Below, piece by piece: positions 44,830 through 54,695 of a stretch of DNA of 64,000 nt. Source of the stretch: Patescibacteria group bacterium UBA3291 (GTDB lineage: Bacteria; Patescibacteriota; Gracilibacteria; Absconditabacterales; Absconditicoccaceae); assembly GCA_002361595.1 (NCBI GenBank), contig DETJ01000009.1, forward strand, positions 89,193 to 153,192. The letters are read 5' to 3'. Made by a program: the position numbers and the translations under genes. Each line of letters starts with the position of its first letter. Position 1 is the stretch's first letter. A model generated the notes under the pieces. It saw only the letters and a program-made list of their open reading frames with translations, did not search any database and was not told where the DNA came from.

Positions 44830-45333
44830 ATGAAAAAAACTATCGTATACTTTATGTCACTATGAATCGTTCTAGGATTAGGATGGGTTTGATTATGTGA
44901 ATGACAAAAATATGGATGAGTAGAATTAAAATCGACAAATCCATACATGTCAGAGGGGCTAAATAATAATTGTGATGATGAAACTAATCTATGAGACTGC
45001 ATAAGTGTAAATGAAAATAATAATACTATCATAGTAAGACTTTTATGAGTATTTTGATTAGATAATGACACATGAAAGGATCATAAATTTATAGATTATG
45101 CAAGAGCTATCATGAATATGGCGCTATGATTAGTCTCTTTTATAGCTCTAGCTATGTCTATCTATACATTCTATATGATGTTTTTCACCGAAAATGAAGC
45201 ATGAATCAAAAAAGCGAAATGAAATCTTACTGGAATTTTCATTGCCTTAGCTGTTATATGATTAGCTTGGCTTATTGTCAGCTTCATATTCCGATGGTAC
45301 GAATCAAATCGGTTGGGAAAAATATGATCATAA
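44830..45333 (+). CDS. Second pilin-like membrane protein
   Basis: 167 residues: an N-terminal signal (MKKTIVYFMSLGIVLGLGWV), a hydrophilic loop with two Cys (NNNCDDETNLGDCIS), and two C-terminal membrane helices with a short basic loop (ENEAGIKKAKGNLTG), the same two-helix layout as the gene 29 nt upstream. The two Cys may form a disulfide outside the membrane. It likely belongs to the same pilus or secretion machine. Confidence 0.7.
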
Positions 45334-45370
45334 AAATACACCAATAATTTATTTAACTGTCTAATAAGAT

Positions 45371-46075
45371 ATGTGAGTTCTAGACCTAGAAAAATCAAAA
45401 GTAAAAAAAAACAAAGCAGACAATCTGTTTAATACAGAGACCATGCTTCCAATTTCTGAAATTAAAAACTGAATTGTAATTTTGAAAGATGGATGATTAC
45501 GCTCTATTATTAAGGTCGAAGGTTTAAATCTTGATCTGAAAAATTACGATGAACAGCAAGTAATTCTGGAACAATACAAAAGATTTTTGAATTGATTGGC
45601 GTTTCCTATTCAAATTTTGATTCGTAATACATACTTAGATTTAACTGAATATTTGTCATACCTAAAAAGAAATTTAAAATGAATTGATAATCCTGCCCTT
45701 AAAAAACAATGAAATAATTATGTAACATTTTTGGAAGGGATAGACAATCAACAGTGACTAATTTATGTGAAAGAATTCTATATCGTAATTCCATATTACT
45801 GGGATGAAAGAGACGCCGAACAAGTAAATAGATCTCGATGGGATAAATTTTTGAATGTATTAAATGCTAAAGATGATGTAGAAATGATCGTTGAAAGATA
45901 CAGAACATTCATTAAATATGAGCAAAATATTCAAACCAGAGAAAATGTACTTATCGCTGGGCTAAATGATCTCTGAATGTCTGCAGAACGTTTGGATACT
46001 GCCAGTGTAGTTTCTCTATTATTCCGTATGTATAATCCACTACTCGACAGTTCTCAAGCAAGATTTGTAGAATAA
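45371..46075 (+). CDS. TraC-like (VirB4 N-terminal-like) protein of the pilus locus
   Basis: 234 residues. It begins DLEKSKVKKNKADNLFN and then has the pattern MLPISEIKNGIVILKDGGLR, SIIKVEGLNLDLKNYDEQQ, RFLNGLAFPIQILIRNTYLD, which in CPR genomes marks TraC-like proteins next to TrbC pilins. There is no Walker A, so it is only the non-ATPase part; a separate VirB4 ATPase would be expected outside the window. It is the last gene of the operon before a terminator. Confidence 0.65.
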
Positions 46076-46094
46076 TATTAATACTTGAAAGCGC

Positions 46095-46124
46095 ATAAAA
46101 CTCCACATACGTGGAGTTTTTTTA
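46095..46124 (+). terminator. Intrinsic terminator of the pilin operon
   Basis: Stem AAAACTCCAC / GTGGAGTTTT (46097-46106 with 46111-46120) and a T run. Confidence 0.9.
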
Positions 46125-46201
46125 CTTTAGAATTTTTATTGCTTTATAAAAGGTTTTATTTATATTTAATTTGTAAAAGATTTATAACAAATCACGAATA
46201 A

Positions 46202-47134
46202 ATGTTGTTACTTAAAGGAAAAGAAAAATCTGAATTACTAAAAGAAAAATATAGAGAACTTAGAACTCAACATTTTGGTGATGAAAAAAAATTCGTAGCA
46301 GTTTTATTTTTTGGCAAAAGTAATCCATCTCAAGTTTACGTAAATCTCAAGAAAAAATATGCAAAAGAAATCTGATTTAATTGTCTGATTTTTGGCCAAT
46401 GAGAAGTTTGATTTGAAAAAGAATATCCAGATCTGGTAGATTTTCAAAAGAGAGAATATTCTGATAAGAATGAAGTGATTGAATTAGTGAAAATTTTAAA
46501 CAACGATGAACGTTGTGTGTGAATAATTTGTCAGCTTCCTTTGACTGAAGAATTGAAACCATATCAAATAGAAATTTGTAATGCCATCACTCCCCTAAAA
46601 GATATGGACTGACTTTGAGATAAATTGCAAGAATGGGCATTTGAATGAAAAATCGAATTTTTACCAGCGACTCCTCAAGCAGTAATTTCACTATGGAATG
46701 CTTATAATTTATGAGATTTTGAGTGAAAAATAATTTCAGTAATATGACAAAGCGATATAGTTTGACGTCCTATTAGTAGATATTTACAATTGAAATGAGC
46801 AAAAATACATACTTTTGACATCAGGAATACTCCTGAAGAAATAATGGATCAAACTAAGAAATCTGATGTAATTATTTCATGTACATGAGCATTACATCTA
46901 ATCAATAATAGATTTGTGAATGAAGAAAAAAATCAGATTTTAATTGATGTTGGGTATGGATTTTTGGATGGGAAATCTACTGGAGATGTAGATTTTGAAA
47001 AAGTGAAAGATAAGGTTTACGCCATTAGTCCTGTACCTGGATGAGTAGGGCCAATGACAGTTGCTAGCTTATTTGGAAATATTTTCACGATTTGGTGACA
47101 AAAAGATATAATCGAAGATTTAGCTGAAAACTAA
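46202..47134 (+). CDS. folD: Methylenetetrahydrofolate dehydrogenase/cyclohydrolase
   Basis: 310 residues. FolD interconverts methylene-, methenyl- and formyl-tetrahydrofolate for purine and fMet synthesis. Visible motifs: the [20 protein letters not shown] segment with the Tyr-x3-Lys pair, the CQLPLTEEL motif, the GLGD region, the Rossmann SVIGQSDIVGRPISRYL, and the C-terminal [14 protein letters not shown]. Several of these glycines are TGA. Slightly longer than usual (about 285). Confidence 0.93.
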
Positions 47135-47140
47135 TATAAT

Positions 47141-47168
47141 TTGACATCATCTGATGGATTACTATAAT
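47141..47168 (+). promoter_or_regulatory. Strong promoter of the CAP-domain gene
   Basis: Consensus TTGACA at 47141-47146, 16 bp, TATAAT at 47163-47168; the ATG is 32 nt downstream. Confidence 0.75.
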
Positions 47169-47199
47169 CCTTATCGGAATTTAAAACTTAATAATAAAA

Positions 47200-48072
47200 A
47201 TGAAAAAATTTCTCGTAATAATATTCACCATATTATCAGCAATTTTTATGTTGAATCATTATTGTGATGCTATAAGCGTATCTGATTTTTCTCCTGCTTT
47301 GGATAAAAAAGTAGCAAAGATGAGAACCGCAGAAGAAAAAGTTAAATTCCTACAAACTTTTGCAGATTTATTAACTGATCCTGTTTTCACAAAAGATAAG
47401 AATGCAAAACTCTTTTCAGATCTCAGAGATTATACTCTAAATATGCTCAAATACTTTGAATACCAATTAGAAGAAGAGAATTCAAGAAACCAACTTTCAT
47501 CAAACAAATCCACAACAACCACACAAAAGACTTCTAAATCAAATTTACCACACCTATCGAACAATTTTTCGGATATTAATGAACAAAAAGTCCGTAATGC
47601 TATTCTATCATGGCATAATGATGAGAGAAATAATGTTTGAGTAAATCCATATGCATACAGTCTAGATTTAGAATGATCTGCTACGACCTGGGCAAATAAA
47701 CTTGCAGATTCCCACAAAACAAGCAATCTTCACCTAAGAAATGCATGAGACTGATATTATAATTACAATTCTATGTTAAACCGATTTTCAAATTTATGAA
47801 TCAATTTCCCTGGAAGTGTAAAATGAGCTGCATCTTTTAGTGAAAGCATATGATATGGTACATATAAATGCTCAAAATCTGACTGCAGTGATGATTTAAT
47901 TACAGCCATTAAAAAAACTTGGACAAACTTGATTATGAAAGAAAAAGCTTCAAAAGGTAGTCACTATAATGCCGCAGTAATGAAACATTTTACTCAAATG
48001 TGAGCAGGAATAGCAATTGATAAAAGCAATAATAGATATTACCTAGTTTTACACTACGGAGTTGATCATTAA
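47200..48072 (+). CDS. Exported CAP/SCP-domain protein
   Basis: 290 residues. Signal peptide MKKFLVIIFTILSAIFMLNH, a helical and Ser/Thr-rich linker to about residue 125, then a CAP domain: AILSWHNDERNNVGVNPYAY, WANKLADSHKTSNLHLRN, a long loop, and HYNAAVMKHFTQMGAGIAID ending in YYLVLHYG. The CAP cavity His and Glu-type residues are mostly kept (HNDER, KHFTQM). CAP proteins are secreted and linked to cell-cell contact or lipid binding, which would suit an episymbiont. The first 146 codons have no TGA; the CAP half uses it. Confidence 0.82.
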
Positions 48073-48083
48073 GAAAATAGCCA

Positions 48084-48111
48084 TTGACTTCTATGAAAAA
48101 TAATATATATT
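48084..48111 (+). promoter_or_regulatory. Promoter of the CPBP-family gene
   Basis: TTGACT at 48084-48089, 16 bp, TATATT at 48106-48111; the ATG is at 48139. Confidence 0.65.
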
Positions 48112-48138
48112 ACACCAAGAAACAAAAAAATCATCATT

Positions 48139-48684
48139 ATGAAAAAAAGTGTAATAAAATTGTTATTGCTATGTATCATCTTAGCAGCATTGGTTGTTTG
48201 GAATGGAATTTATATGGAATGTATTTTCCCCGATTTAATAAGATGCCAACCTGAATGTACTCTGAATAACTTATTAATACTTATCCAATCAGGTATAAAA
48301 GAAGAATGCATATTCAGGTACTTACCAATCATCTTTTCCTCTTGGATATATGTAACAACTAAAAAATATAAAAATAATTGGACTAGCATAATTCTCATTC
48401 TCCTTGTTATTTTTATTTTATGTGTTCAATTTATCTTTTCAACATTACATATTCCATTAGATCCTGTTTATAGAGAGATTTTATACGAACTACCTCCTTA
48501 TCCAACATTTAAAGAATTATTTAATACATTCCTTTTACAAGGGATTCTAGGTATTTCACTGTGTGTCTGCTATATAATATATATTCCAAAAGAAAATCCT
48601 CTGAATCTATTCCAAATAAAGAGCCTAATTGCCAGCTGTTTTGTACATATTATACACAATCAGCTAATTGTAATTTTATACTAA
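48139..48684 (+). CDS. CPBP-family intramembrane protease with no in-frame TGA
   Basis: 181 residues, about five membrane helices. The three CPBP/Rce1 signatures are present in order: EExxxR (Glu55, Glu56, Arg60 in KEECIFRYL), FxxxH (His104 in FSTLHIP) and HxxxN-type (His170, Asn174 in FVHIIHNQ). Bacterial members process or protect against peptides and bacteriocins. All Gly codons are GGN although neighbours use TGA. Own promoter and terminator. Activity is predicted because all metal ligands are kept. Confidence 0.8.
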   Translation: MKKSVIKLLLLCIILAALVVWNGIYMECIFPDLIRCQPECTLNNLLILIQSGIKEECIFRYLPIIFSSWIYVTTKKYKNNWTSIILILLVIFILCVQFIFSTLHIPLDPVYREILYELPPYPTFKELFNTFLLQGILGISLCVCYIIYIPKENPLNLFQIKSLIASCFVHIIHNQLIVILY

Positions 48685-48716
48685 AAAATCCTCCAAATTA
48701 TTGGAGGATTTTATAT
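48684..48716. terminator. Intrinsic terminator, convergent region
   Basis: A perfect 12-bp stem AAAATCCTCCAA / TTGGAGGATTTT (48685-48696 with 48701-48712). Confidence 0.9.
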
Positions 48717-48736
48717 ATTTATATAATATTTTATGA

Positions 48737-50230
48737 TTAAACAATTTGATTTTTTATATTTTTAACTCTAGCTACAAGCTTCTTATATTCTTGTTCTCCA
48801 TTTGCCACCTTACTATATACACCATAAACATTTTCATTATTGTACATATACGATTTTTTTGCAAGTCATGCATCCATAGAAATAACCACATCTTTAATAT
48901 TTTTTATCTCAACAGGAGACATACTTTTATTAATCTTTTTCTCTATTTCAGACAACATTGTATGCATTCATTTATAAACATCAGCATATTTTTTCATATC
49001 TGATACTTCCTGTCTTTTATTTTCTAATATTTTTTTATAATCAGGCAAATTAGATATTCACAATTTAACATATCTATTCATTAAATTTTCAGTATTTTGG
49101 ATTGAAGTTTCAACTTCAGGAACCCAACCAATAGTTACTTTTGATGATTTTAAAGAAGTCAAAGCTTTATTTGCTTTTCCTAAATAATATTCGTTTGCTT
49201 TTCTATCTAAATAAGGGCCTAAAATTGATTTAAATTTATCCTCACTAAACTTTCAATTAACATAAAGCGAATCAACTTGAGATTTAGTCATATAAAATGC
49301 ACTTCAAAAGTGTAAATTTCATTTTCAATCAAATGCAATTCATGTTCAAGAAAATAATCAATCAGCCAAATCTAGTTTATTACCAGCCACAAATCTATGA
49401 TCTTTTAGATACTGTTGAGCCTTTGCAGAAAACTTTCTGATATCAAATGACTCAATTGAACTAACTATACCTGCTTCTCTTTTCTCTTTTGAGGTTACTT
49501 TTTCGGCATTGTTAATTCTGGTCACAATATCTTTCGCAAATTGTAATACATCAACTTCTCATGACGAATCCTTCTTTATATTGAAATTAATACTATGTGG
49601 CTTTCCATTTATATTTGAAACATAGTAAATAATAGCTTCAGAACCTTTAATTCTATATTTTGATTTTCTCAAGCATCAATCTTCATCCAAAACATTCATC
49701 TTTTTAAGCTCTCTAGATTTACCTTTTGCAATTGAGTCAAACACTTTTGCAAATGGATATGTCCCTAATCCTTTAACCGTACATCTCTCAAATTGTGTTC
49801 TATTAACAACATCCGGCTTTTTAGGTTTCACTTCTCTTACAGTATTTTTATAAGCATCAATTCAACTTTTTGTATTCGTTCAAACAATTCCATCAATTCA
49901 CTTTGCTTCATTATTATAAGCAATGGGATTTACAGAAATATGTTTTCAATTAGCTAAAACAAACACTTGAATAGCCGCAGCTAAATCAGATCTTTTTTCA
50001 ACCTTTACTCAATTAACTGTGCCTGTTGCCGTATCAAAATTTTTAACAATTTCCGACAACTTCATATTTTTACCTCATACATTAAATGATTCATTTCACA
50101 ATGCAACTTTTTGTTTTTGAATAGATTCAACTGATAAATTTTGCAAATCCTGTTTTTCTTTGAGATTCAAACTATTTAGTTTGTTTCATTCTGCACTTCT
50201 ATCCAAATCTTTAAGTACTGTCTCTGCCAT
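48737..50230 (-). CDS. Protein with peptidoglycan-binding-like segment
   Basis: 497 residues, Lys-rich, no signal peptide. Residues about 60-125 resemble a PGBD-like fold: AAIQVFVLANGKHI, then KGIDGIVGTNTKSGIDAYK, the usual DGxxGxxT turn. The rest has a beta-rich centre (YRIKGSEAIIYYVSNINGK) and a helical C-terminus (KKILENKRQEVSDMKKYADV). It lies 30 nt downstream of the 112-residue gene, suggesting a two-gene operon. Substrate binding rather than catalysis is likely; the domain call is by motif. Confidence 0.6.
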
Positions 50231-50260
50231 TTTAATAATAATTAATAAATAAAAATTTAA

Positions 50261-50599
50261 TTATAATAAATTAATTAAATCCAATAGTTTATCTGCATCT
50301 TCTAAATCCTGCTGTGAAGATACCGCTGCTTCATCGGAGAGTTTTTTAGCTTTATCCATTTGTTGTTGACGTTGCTCTTCTATTCTCTCTTTTGATGCAA
50401 CTGTTACCTCCACTATAAATTCATAAAGTTTTTCCATCACAAGTTCTTCTGGTAAAGTATTAGAGGATAAATATTCAATTGCTCTCTCAGAAAAATCTAA
50501 TTTATTTTTAGCAAATTCAAAAATCGCTAAAAGTTTCTTCTGCTTTTCTTCGAAAGATAATGCTTTAAACTCCTGTATTTTTACTTCTTGCTCTGTCAT
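50261..50599 (-). CDS. Small acidic helical protein
   Basis: 112 residues, Glu/Lys-rich, fully helical, with no Gly codon. Coiled-coil tendency in KERIEEQRQQQMDKAKKLSD. It is first in the minus-strand pair with the peptidoglycan-binding-like gene. No family is recognised. Confidence 0.6.
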   Translation of the reverse strand: MTEQEVKIQEFKALSFEEKQKKLLAIFEFAKNKLDFSERAIEYLSSNTLPEELVMEKLYEFIVEVTVASKERIEEQRQQQMDKAKKLSDEAAVSSQQDLEDADKLLDLINLL

Positions 50600-50755
50600 A
50601 CAAATGGCCTAGTAAATAAATCTACACACTTATATTATATATATAATTACAGAACTTGTCAAATTTTTGATGACTTTTTTCATTTCTCTTGAAATTCACA
50701 TTTCAATAAATATTTTTTTCTTATTCGAAATTTATTTTTCAGTTAATTAAAAATT

Positions 50756-53200
50756 ATGGCAAACAAGTACAATTTTGCGGAATCTGAACCAAAATGGCAA
50801 AACTTTTGGCAAGAGAACCACATCAATGAATACGAAAAATGAAGTAGTAAACCAACATTTTCTTTAGATACTCCCCCTCCAACGGTAAGTGGAAAACTTC
50901 ATATCGGACATATTTCTTCATATACTCAAGCTGAAATCATCGCAAGATACAAGAGGATGAAAGGTTTTAACGTATACTATCCTATGGGATTTGATAATAA
51001 CTGAATTCCTACTGAACAGCTTGTAGAAAAAGATTTGAAAATAAACATCAAAGAGATGGAAAGAAAAGATTTCATCAAGAAATGTCTAGAAACTAACGAA
51101 AGATATGTAGAAATCTATAAAAATTTATGGAGAAGAATGTGACTTTCTGTTGATTGGACTAAATGTTATAGCACAATAGCATTATCTACTCAGCAACTAG
51201 TTCAGAAAGAATTCGTAAAATTATACAAAAAATGAGAAATAATTTCTAAGGATTTCCCAGCTTTATGGTGTACTAAACTACAAGCTACAATCGCTCAAGC
51301 TGAAACTGAAGAAAAGGAATTTAATGAATTTTTCAACGATATAGAATTTACCTTAGATGATGGGACGAAACTCGTAATTGCCACAACTAGACCTGAATTA
51401 TTGCCAGCCTGTAAAGCTGTTTTCGCACATCCAGACGATGAAAGATATCAACCGTATTTTGGACATAAAATCACTACTCCACTTGGAGATACAGTGCCTC
51501 TTTTGCCAGATGATAAAGCAAAAATCGATAAAGGAACTGGACTTGTAATGTGCTGTAGTTACTGAGATGAAGTAGATGTTTATTGGTTCCAGAAACACGA
51601 ATTAGAACCAAAAATCTGTATAGACAGATATGGAAGAATGATAAATACAGGATTACCAGAAATTGATGGACTTAAAGTAGAAGAAGCTAGAGAAAAAATG
51701 ATGGAAATTTTGACTGCAAAATGAGTAGTTAGAGCTAGAACTCCTATCATTCAGAGTAAAGCTATTTCTGAAAGATGAAAAGTTCCTGTAGAAATCTTAC
51801 CTGTTCATCAATGGTTTGTAAGAATTTTGGATAAAAAAGATATTTTGTTAGCTCAAAATGATAAAATGAATTGGTATCCAAATTTCATGAAAAAAAGATC
51901 AAACGATTGGATTGAAAACTTACACTGGGATTGGAATATCTCTAGAAATAGAAAATTCTGAATTCCTATTCCTGTTTGGTATGATGTTAATACAAACGAA
52001 ATAATCTTGCCAAGTGAAGAACAACTTGAACGTGGTCCAGTAGATCCAAGTGTAGATTTACCAGACGGATATACTGCCGACCAAGTTAAATGAGAAACAT
52101 TAGTTTTGGATACTTGGTTCACTTCTGGGTTATCTCCATTGATTAATAAGAAAATGCTTGAAAGAGATGGATTTGATACTACAAATTTCTTTCCAATGGA
52201 CCTCAGACCTCAAGCACACGATATTATCAGAACTTGGTTATTATATACTACATTACATAGCTATCTCAGAGAAAACGATGTACCATTCAAGAATGTAATG
52301 ATATCAGGTTTCGTAATGGCTCAAAAATGAGAGAAATTTAGTAAATCAAAATGAAATGCTAAATTCGATCCAGAAACACTTATCGACCAACGATGAGCTG
52401 ATGCTGTAAGATATTGGGCAGCTGGATGACAACTCGGAAAAGATATGCTTTTCGAAGAAAATGAATTCAAAAACTGACAAAAATTAGTTACAAAACTCCG
52501 AAATGCAGCAAGTTTCGTAGGAATGCTGACTGAATGATTTAATCCAAAAGCAGATTTTGATACTTCAACTTTGCTTGAAACTGATAAATGGATTATAGCT
52601 AGAGCAAACGAAACTATCAAAAAAATGTCAGAATACTTAGATAATTTCGAATATGGTTTAGCAAAAATCGCTTTTGAAGACTTCTTCTGGCATGATTTGT
52701 GTGACAATTATCTTGAATTAGTAAAAGTAAGATTATATAAACCTGAATTATTTGAAAATTGAGAAGTAAAGAAATTGGCATGACAATGGACTTTGTACAA
52801 TGTGCTATTTGCTACTCTCAAGATGATAGCTCCATATTTGCCACACATCACTGAGGAAATTTATCAAAATCAATTCAAAGATTTTGCTAATGAAATATCT
52901 ATCCATAAATGTGCATTCCCAACTGAAATATTAAATATCGATAATCCAGAAAAAATTATAGCTGAATTTGAAAAAGTTAGTGAAGTTATCGAAGCAGTTA
53001 GAAGATTCAAAACTGAATCTCAAATCTCAATGTGAACAGCACTTGAAAAGATAGTAATTTACTGCAATGATGAAGATAGAAAGAGCATAGAACTATTTGA
53101 GGATGATGTACTTTGAGTAACTAAAGCTGACAGCATCGAATGGAAAGCTTGAGATTTGACAGTAGATTGTGTAGTTAAGCCTGAAGAAAAAGCTGAATAA
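50756..53200 (+). CDS. valS: Valyl-tRNA synthetase
   Basis: 814 residues, slightly short for bacterial ValRS (about 880). It charges tRNA-Val. The class I HIGH motif is in [12 protein letters not shown] near residue 47, the editing domain ([19 protein letters not shown]) is present, and the KMSKS motif is KFSKSKGNAKFDP. The anticodon-binding helical domain follows; the C-terminal coiled-coil arm seems reduced. TGA/Gly codons occur throughout, including the [12 protein letters not shown] region. Confidence 0.96.
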
Positions 53201-53216
53201 AATTTATTTCAAACAG

Positions 53217-53244
53217 TAAGGAGAACAAAAGTTCTCCTTTTTTA
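53217..53244 (+). terminator. Intrinsic terminator of valS
   Basis: A perfect 9-bp stem AAGGAGAAC / GTTCTCCTT (53218-53226 with 53231-53239) and a T run. Confidence 0.9.
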
Positions 53245-53246
53245 AT

Positions 53247-53277
53247 CCAAAAAATAACAGCCTAATATAGGCTGTTA
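53247..53277 (-). terminator. Intrinsic terminator of the lipoprotein gene
   Basis: A perfect 9-bp stem AACAGCCTA / TAGGCTGTT (53256-53264 with 53268-53276), followed on the minus strand by a T-rich run. Confidence 0.8.
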
Positions 53278-53290
53278 ATAAAAAGATAAT

Positions 53291-53737
53291 CTAAACATCA
53301 GCATTCACCACAGGAACTTTTTTGGTGTTTGGTATTAAAGCAATACCTAAGACACACAACAGTAAGAGTCCAAGGAGAATAACACCACTAGTAGAATTTC
53401 TGTGATACAATTCCTCAATCTGCTCGACCGATTGATTACCAGCAACGGCTTGCACCCCCGTCATACGCGGTGAAGTAAACACGGTAACCAACATTCCCTC
53501 AACTGGCTCAACATCCTGTGTTTTCCCATATGAATGCGGATTGTTGTCAAGAATAGTTACAGTGGCAACGGTGTATTGAGTTGAGTCAACAACCACAAAC
53601 CAAGTGCCACTCTTCATCTCATACTGTAGATTTCCGGAACCGATAATATTCGGCTCAATCGGATCACTATCAAACCATGAACAACTCGTTAATATCATGC
53701 TAAACATGATACTTAACATAAAAAACAACTTCTTCAT
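53291..53737 (-). CDS. Lipoprotein with C-terminal membrane helix, no in-frame TGA
   Basis: 148 residues. A lipoprotein signal (MKKLFFMLSIMFSMILTSC, lipobox Cys19) precedes a beta-rich domain (GTWFVVVDSTQYTVATVTIL) and a C-terminal helix (GVILLGLLLLCVLGIALIP). About twelve Gly codons, all GGN. It is clearly richer in G+C than its surroundings, with codons such as CCC, CGC and ACG. TTGAAA-17 bp-TATAGT lies upstream on the minus strand and a terminator follows. Function unknown; probably acquired. Confidence 0.7.
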   Translation of the reverse strand: MKKLFFMLSIMFSMILTSCSWFDSDPIEPNIIGSGNLQYEMKSGTWFVVVDSTQYTVATVTILDNNPHSYGKTQDVEPVEGMLVTVFTSPRMTGVQAVAGNQSVEQIEELYHRNSTSGVILLGLLLLCVLGIALIPNTKKVPVVNADV

Positions 53738-53943
53738 AAGCTTACTTTTTAATTTTTTGTTTTCATTATTGTATTAATATGTACACTATAACTATAAGAT
53801 ACATCTTTTTCAAGATAAAAAAGCATAACATTAATACACAAACATCTATTTCAAAATCATGATTTTTCTTCAGACTTTTTAATTCATTTAAAATACCAAA
53901 AATAGCGGTCAATTAGGTCGCTATTTTTTGTTATGAACTTTAC

Positions 53944-53971
53944 TTGACTTTATATAATAAATATATATATT
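53944..53971 (+). promoter_or_regulatory. Promoter of the interrupted tRNA-like gene
   Basis: TTGACT at 53944-53949, 16 bp, TATATT at 53966-53971. The predicted start is about 53978, exactly the first base of the acceptor stem. Confidence 0.65.
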
Positions 53972-53977
53972 ATTAAT

Positions 53978-54227
53978 GTCAGGTTAGCTCAGAGGCTAGA
54001 GCAACAATGGGTAATATCTATTAAAAGTCTAGGTAAATGACGCGACGATGAGCCGAGGCAAGATTCCTAGTAGACTCCAACGCGGAGGTGTATCATTGAC
54101 AGAAACTATAATAGGTATTGTGCCGCGAAGATGAGCTGAGGCAAGACTCTTAGTAGGCCCTTTCAGGGGGATGGTAAGCACTTTGGCTAAAGTATTGTAA
54201 GGAATGGTTCGAGTCCATTACCTGGCT
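53978..54227 (+). tRNA. Interrupted tRNA-like gene with a roughly 180-nt insert holding two related RNA modules
   Basis: The ends form tRNA arms. The acceptor is GTCAGGT / ACCTGGC (53978-53984 with 54220-54226). The D stem is GCTC / GAGC, the anticodon stem is ACAAT / ATTGT (54004-54008 with 54194-54198), and the T arm is AATGG-TTCGAGT-CCATT. Between the anticodon strands lie 185 nt instead of 7. The insert has two 33-nt blocks, 54041-54073 and 54124-54156, identical at 29 positions. Each is closed by its own stem (AATGA/TCATT, GTGC/GCAC) and followed by a small hairpin (CTCC/GGAG, CCC/GGG). An intron in the anticodon loop is the simplest reading, but I see no group I core. The anticodon cannot be assigned. 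Own promoter and terminator. Confidence 0.6.
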
Positions 54228-54234
54228 CAAATTT

Positions 54235-54268
54235 GAATCCACCATTATTATGGTGGATTTTCCTTTTT
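54235..54268 (+). terminator. Intrinsic terminator of the tRNA-like unit
   Basis: A perfect 10-bp stem AATCCACCAT / ATGGTGGATT (54236-54245 with 54250-54259) and TTCCTTTTT. Confidence 0.85.
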
Positions 54269-54271
54269 GTA

Positions 54272-54300
54272 TTGAAATAATAAAGTTAAATCTATATAAT
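54272..54300 (+). promoter_or_regulatory. Promoter of the 54348 gene
   Basis: TTGAAA at 54272-54277, 17 bp, TATAAT at 54295-54300. The gene also has a clear Shine-Dalgarno, AAAGGAG, 7 nt before ATG 54348, which is rare in this window. Confidence 0.7.
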
Positions 54301-54347
54301 TGGGTTAATAAATAAAATGTCAAACTAATAAAAGAAAGGAGTTTTGT

Positions 54348-54644
54348 ATGAAAAGATTGTACAAATTGTCATTCAGGCCAACCGTCTTTGGTATCAACGA
54401 CGAGAAAGTACTAGTACTAGAGTGTAAAGTTCGTAAAGAAAAGAGGAATATCGATGCAGGAAATGACAGGATATCATTACATCCAAGCGGGAAGATCCAC
54501 ATTTGGGACGATCCTCTGAATATTTCAGAGGAAAGTTCGAAGGATTGGTCCAAGTATTTTGAGGTTAAAATTCTGCCTCATGTTGGGAGTGTTGAAATGC
54601 TTCAGAATTGCGAACTTTTCATTGAAAAGATTGAAAAAACTTAA
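54348..54644 (+). CDS. Small soluble protein with strong ribosome site and no in-frame TGA
   Basis: 98 residues, mixed alpha/beta, beginning MKRLYKLSFRPTVFGINDEK. Glycines are all GGN. It has the only textbook Shine-Dalgarno I see in the window (AAAGGAG), plus its own promoter and terminator. It sits between the interrupted tRNA-like gene and an RNA methylase gene. No family is recognised. The expression signals and codon use together suggest a foreign gene from a standard-code bacterium. Confidence 0.65.
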   Translation: MKRLYKLSFRPTVFGINDEKVLVLECKVRKEKRNIDAGNDRISLHPSGKIHIWDDPLNISEESSKDWSKYFEVKILPHVGSVEMLQNCELFIEKIEKT

Positions 54645-54658
54645 TTTTTACCACTACT

Positions 54659-54688
54659 AAGGAGCCTGAATTCAGACTCCTTTTTCAT
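54659..54688 (+). terminator. Intrinsic terminator
   Basis: Outer stem AAGGAG / CTCCTT (54659-54664 with 54677-54682) around the palindrome CTGAATTCAG, followed by T5. Confidence 0.8.
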
Positions 54689-54695
54689 ATAAAAA

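Noticed and set aside
53978..54227. tmRNA
   Set aside because: It has a full D stem, no tag reading frame between the arms and no GGGG-type start; length and duplicated blocks do not fit.
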